The notes under the pieces are model-generated. The model ran no database searches, was not told the origin of the DNA, and saw nothing but the letters and a program-made list of their open reading frames with translations. Positions 4,149 through 5,847 of a stretch of 5,847 bases of DNA are shown here, piece after piece. This DNA comes from Acidaminobacter sp. (GTDB lineage: Bacteria > Bacillota_A > Clostridia > Peptostreptococcales > Acidaminobacteraceae), in contig WXFH01000179.1 of NCBI GenBank assembly GCA_009881125.1, positions 1-5,847 of the forward strand, read 5' to 3'. The position numbers were made by a program, and so were the translations under genes. The stretch's first letter is position 1; each line of letters opens with the position of its first letter.

Positions 4149-5831
4149 TTGAAAACCAAGCTAGATCAAACCATTAACCGAATACTGGCGATATCCCTTT
4201 TATCAGCTTTATTTTTACTCACAGCCTGCAGCCAGAACGGGGCCGCCCCTGGGTCCACAGAAGGCCAGGATCAAACGCCGCCTCAAATCACCGCACCTAT
4301 CCACACCACTATGGACCTGGAACCTTATGAGCTGACCCAAATTCAGCTTCCAGCCTACGAAACCGTCGTCACAGAATTCAACTTGGGTGACAGAATCTAC
4401 ACCTCTCCCTACGACCGCCAAATGCCCTACGCTCTGAAGGGCTTGATTGGCATGCCCAAAGGCGAAGGTCCTTTTCCCGTCATTCTGATGACCCACGGCT
4501 CCCACTCCAATGACGATGAGAGCAAGCGCTTTGACACGGGCTTCGATTATCTGGTAGAAGCTTTGGCCAGCAAGGGCTTTGTCACCATCTCCCTGGATCT
4601 CAGCAAGCCCTATATCTGGAAATATGGCGACAATGATGACCGGGAAAAGTCCATCCACGTGGCTCTGGATCACTTTGACCAACTCTTGAAAGTCGCCAGT
4701 GGCGAAGCCGCGGGTTATCCAGTCGACCTAATAGGGAAGATTGACTTGACTAAGATCGGCCTTCTCGGCCACTCCCGGGGCGGCGAAACCGTCCTGGACA
4801 TCGCTTCAGAGCTGGAGCTGCGCGGTTATCCAGCCAGCGCCGTCTTTAGCGTGGCGCCCACCTTCTTCTTTCCGGACCGCAGCTGGCCTTCCTCTGATGT
4901 CGCCATCCTGGTGCCGGAATATGACGGTGACGTGGTCAACCTCGACGGCTATCTGATGCTTGACGCCCTCGACAAAAATACCACCGGACATCACGCCCTC
5001 GTCCTGTTGCACCGAGCCAATCACAATTATTTTAACCGCAACATCGAGCGAAATGATGCTCAAATGATGGCCAGTGAATTTCCAATTGAAAATCAGCTTA
5101 AGCGAGAAGAACAGGAAGCGTTTCTCATCCGGATGTCTTCGGAATTCTTCTTTGATACATTAATGAACAGAGAGCCCAGGCATATTTTTGACTTTGAACA
5201 TGCCCAGCCCAATCAGATGTACGGTTTCGATGTAAAAGTGATGACCTCAGCGCCGGAGAAAGTTCAACTTCTTAATCTTGAAAACCCGGAAATGACAGCC
5301 ACCAGCGATGGCGCATCAGCCGTTCCGGTCACGGATGCCTGGTATTTCAAGAATGATGAAATCCTCATCGACACCATCACAGGTGGTGATGGCCCCTACA
5401 GTAAAAGAAGACTGCTGGAGATTCAATGGACACAGGCTGACGCCAAGTTTGTGCTGAAGCCTATAACGACAGATTTCAGCAAACATGACGCACTGGCTTT
5501 GACCCTCGTCCCCGACTCGGCCTCATCACTTCAGCAAGGTCAGACATACCAAAACTTCTCCGTAAAACTGACGGACCGCACCGGGAACGTCACCAGCCTT
5601 TTGCTTCCCGATAATCTCAATGCGTTATCGCTAACCCCAGGGGAAATCGGAAAAACGGATCTCGGTGATCTGATCCTCTCTTACTGGTCTGTCAGGACGC
5701 CTCTCAGCACAGTGTGGATTCCCCTGGATGCTTTCAAAAATGTGGACCTGACGCAGATCGATACCGTTGAGCTTCTCTTTGACACTTCTGAGACCGGCGC
5801 GGTTTATATCGAATCCGTTGAGCTTTATTAA
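4149..5831 (+). CDS. Lipoprotein alpha/beta hydrolase with C-terminal beta-rich, probably carbohydrate-binding, domain
   Basis: A 560-residue predicted exported esterase/lipase-like hydrolase, complete in the window. The signal ends in the lipobox LLTAC (Cys27), followed by a short linker. The hydrolase core spans about 65-340: oxyanion-hole region ILMTHGSHSND (112-122), nucleophile elbow GHSRG (Ser209), probable acid Asp259 or Asp261 in PEYDGD, and catalytic His292 in RANHNYF. This resembles the dienelactone-hydrolase/PAF-acetylhydrolase/chlorophyllase-like branch. The substrate is unknown, with ester-linked surface or polymeric substrates plausible. Residues about 350-560 are beta-rich and end in a pattern (WIPLDAFKNVDLTQIDTVEL, 523-542, then a GAVYIESVEL strand) common in jelly-roll carbohydrate-binding domains. 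The TTG start is chosen from the AGGAGG 7 bases upstream. It is divergent from the regulator gene, so shared regulation is possible but not shown. Confidence 0.92.
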   Translation: MKTKLDQTINRILAISLLSALFLLTACSQNGAAPGSTEGQDQTPPQITAPIHTTMDLEPYELTQIQLPAYETVVTEFNLGDRIYTSPYDRQMPYALKGLIGMPKGEGPFPVILMTHGSHSNDDESKRFDTGFDYLVEALASKGFVTISLDLSKPYIWKYGDNDDREKSIHVALDHFDQLLKVASGEAAGYPVDLIGKIDLTKIGLLGHSRGGETVLDIASELELRGYPASAVFSVAPTFFFPDRSWPSSDVAILVPEYDGDVVNLDGYLMLDALDKNTTGHHALVLLHRANHNYFNRNIERNDAQMMASEFPIENQLKREEQEAFLIRMSSEFFFDTLMNREPRHIFDFEHAQPNQMYGFDVKVMTSAPEKVQLLNLENPEMTATSDGASAVPVTDAWYFKNDEILIDTITGGDGPYSKRRLLEIQWTQADAKFVLKPITTDFSKHDALALTLVPDSASSLQQGQTYQNFSVKLTDRTGNVTSLLLPDNLNALSLTPGEIGKTDLGDLILSYWSVRTPLSTVWIPLDAFKNVDLTQIDTVELLFDTSETGAVYIESVELY

Positions 5832-5847
5832 GCTTCAATGATCATCG

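Noticed and set aside
4215..4682. 155-codon open frame on the minus strand opposite the hydrolase gene
   Set aside because: It is antisense to the hydrolase core, which has an intact signal peptide, nucleophile elbow and ribosome binding site. The antisense product shows no motif.

Overview
The window most resembles a chromosomal segment of a Gram-positive Bacillota, probably of the class Clostridia. This rests on strong AGGAGG-type ribosome binding sites, two probable TTG starts, two predicted lipoproteins with lipoboxes, an OmpR-type two-component system with Bacillota-style promoters, and moderate GC content. I cannot name the genus from sequence alone.

Layout: four genes lie on the minus strand and are read from about 3850 down to 275. 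First is a response regulator (3146-3844). A sensor histidine kinase (1756-3153) overlaps its end by 8 bases. After a 130-base gap carrying a probable regulated promoter comes an acidic lipoprotein (1036-1617), then 5 bases later a secreted protein with Gly/Ser, Gln/Asn-rich repeat and coiled-coil regions (275-1030). A clear intrinsic terminator (164-224) closes this block. A divergent plus-strand gene (4149-5831) encodes a lipoprotein alpha/beta hydrolase with a beta-rich C-terminal domain that looks like a carbohydrate-binding jelly roll.

How the genes may work together: the kinase has an extracytoplasmic sensor and would phosphorylate the regulator at Asp54. The promoter ahead of the two exported proteins carries two exact TTTACA hexamers 11 bases apart, the geometry of OmpR/PhoP/PhoB-family sites. 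A reasonable inference is that the regulator controls the two exported proteins, giving a signalling module that acts at the cell envelope. The function of both exported proteins is unknown.

Non-coding structure: the left edge and the divergent intergenic region (3845-4148) hold related repeat sequences. They include a 35-base element present twice in the same orientation (30/35 identical) on either side of the four-gene block, a perfect 19-bp palindrome built on a GGTGACAGGCAC/GTGCCTGTCACC motif, and a 13-bp hairpin that is not positioned to be a terminator. These look like REP-type dispersed palindromic elements, although no transposase is in the window.
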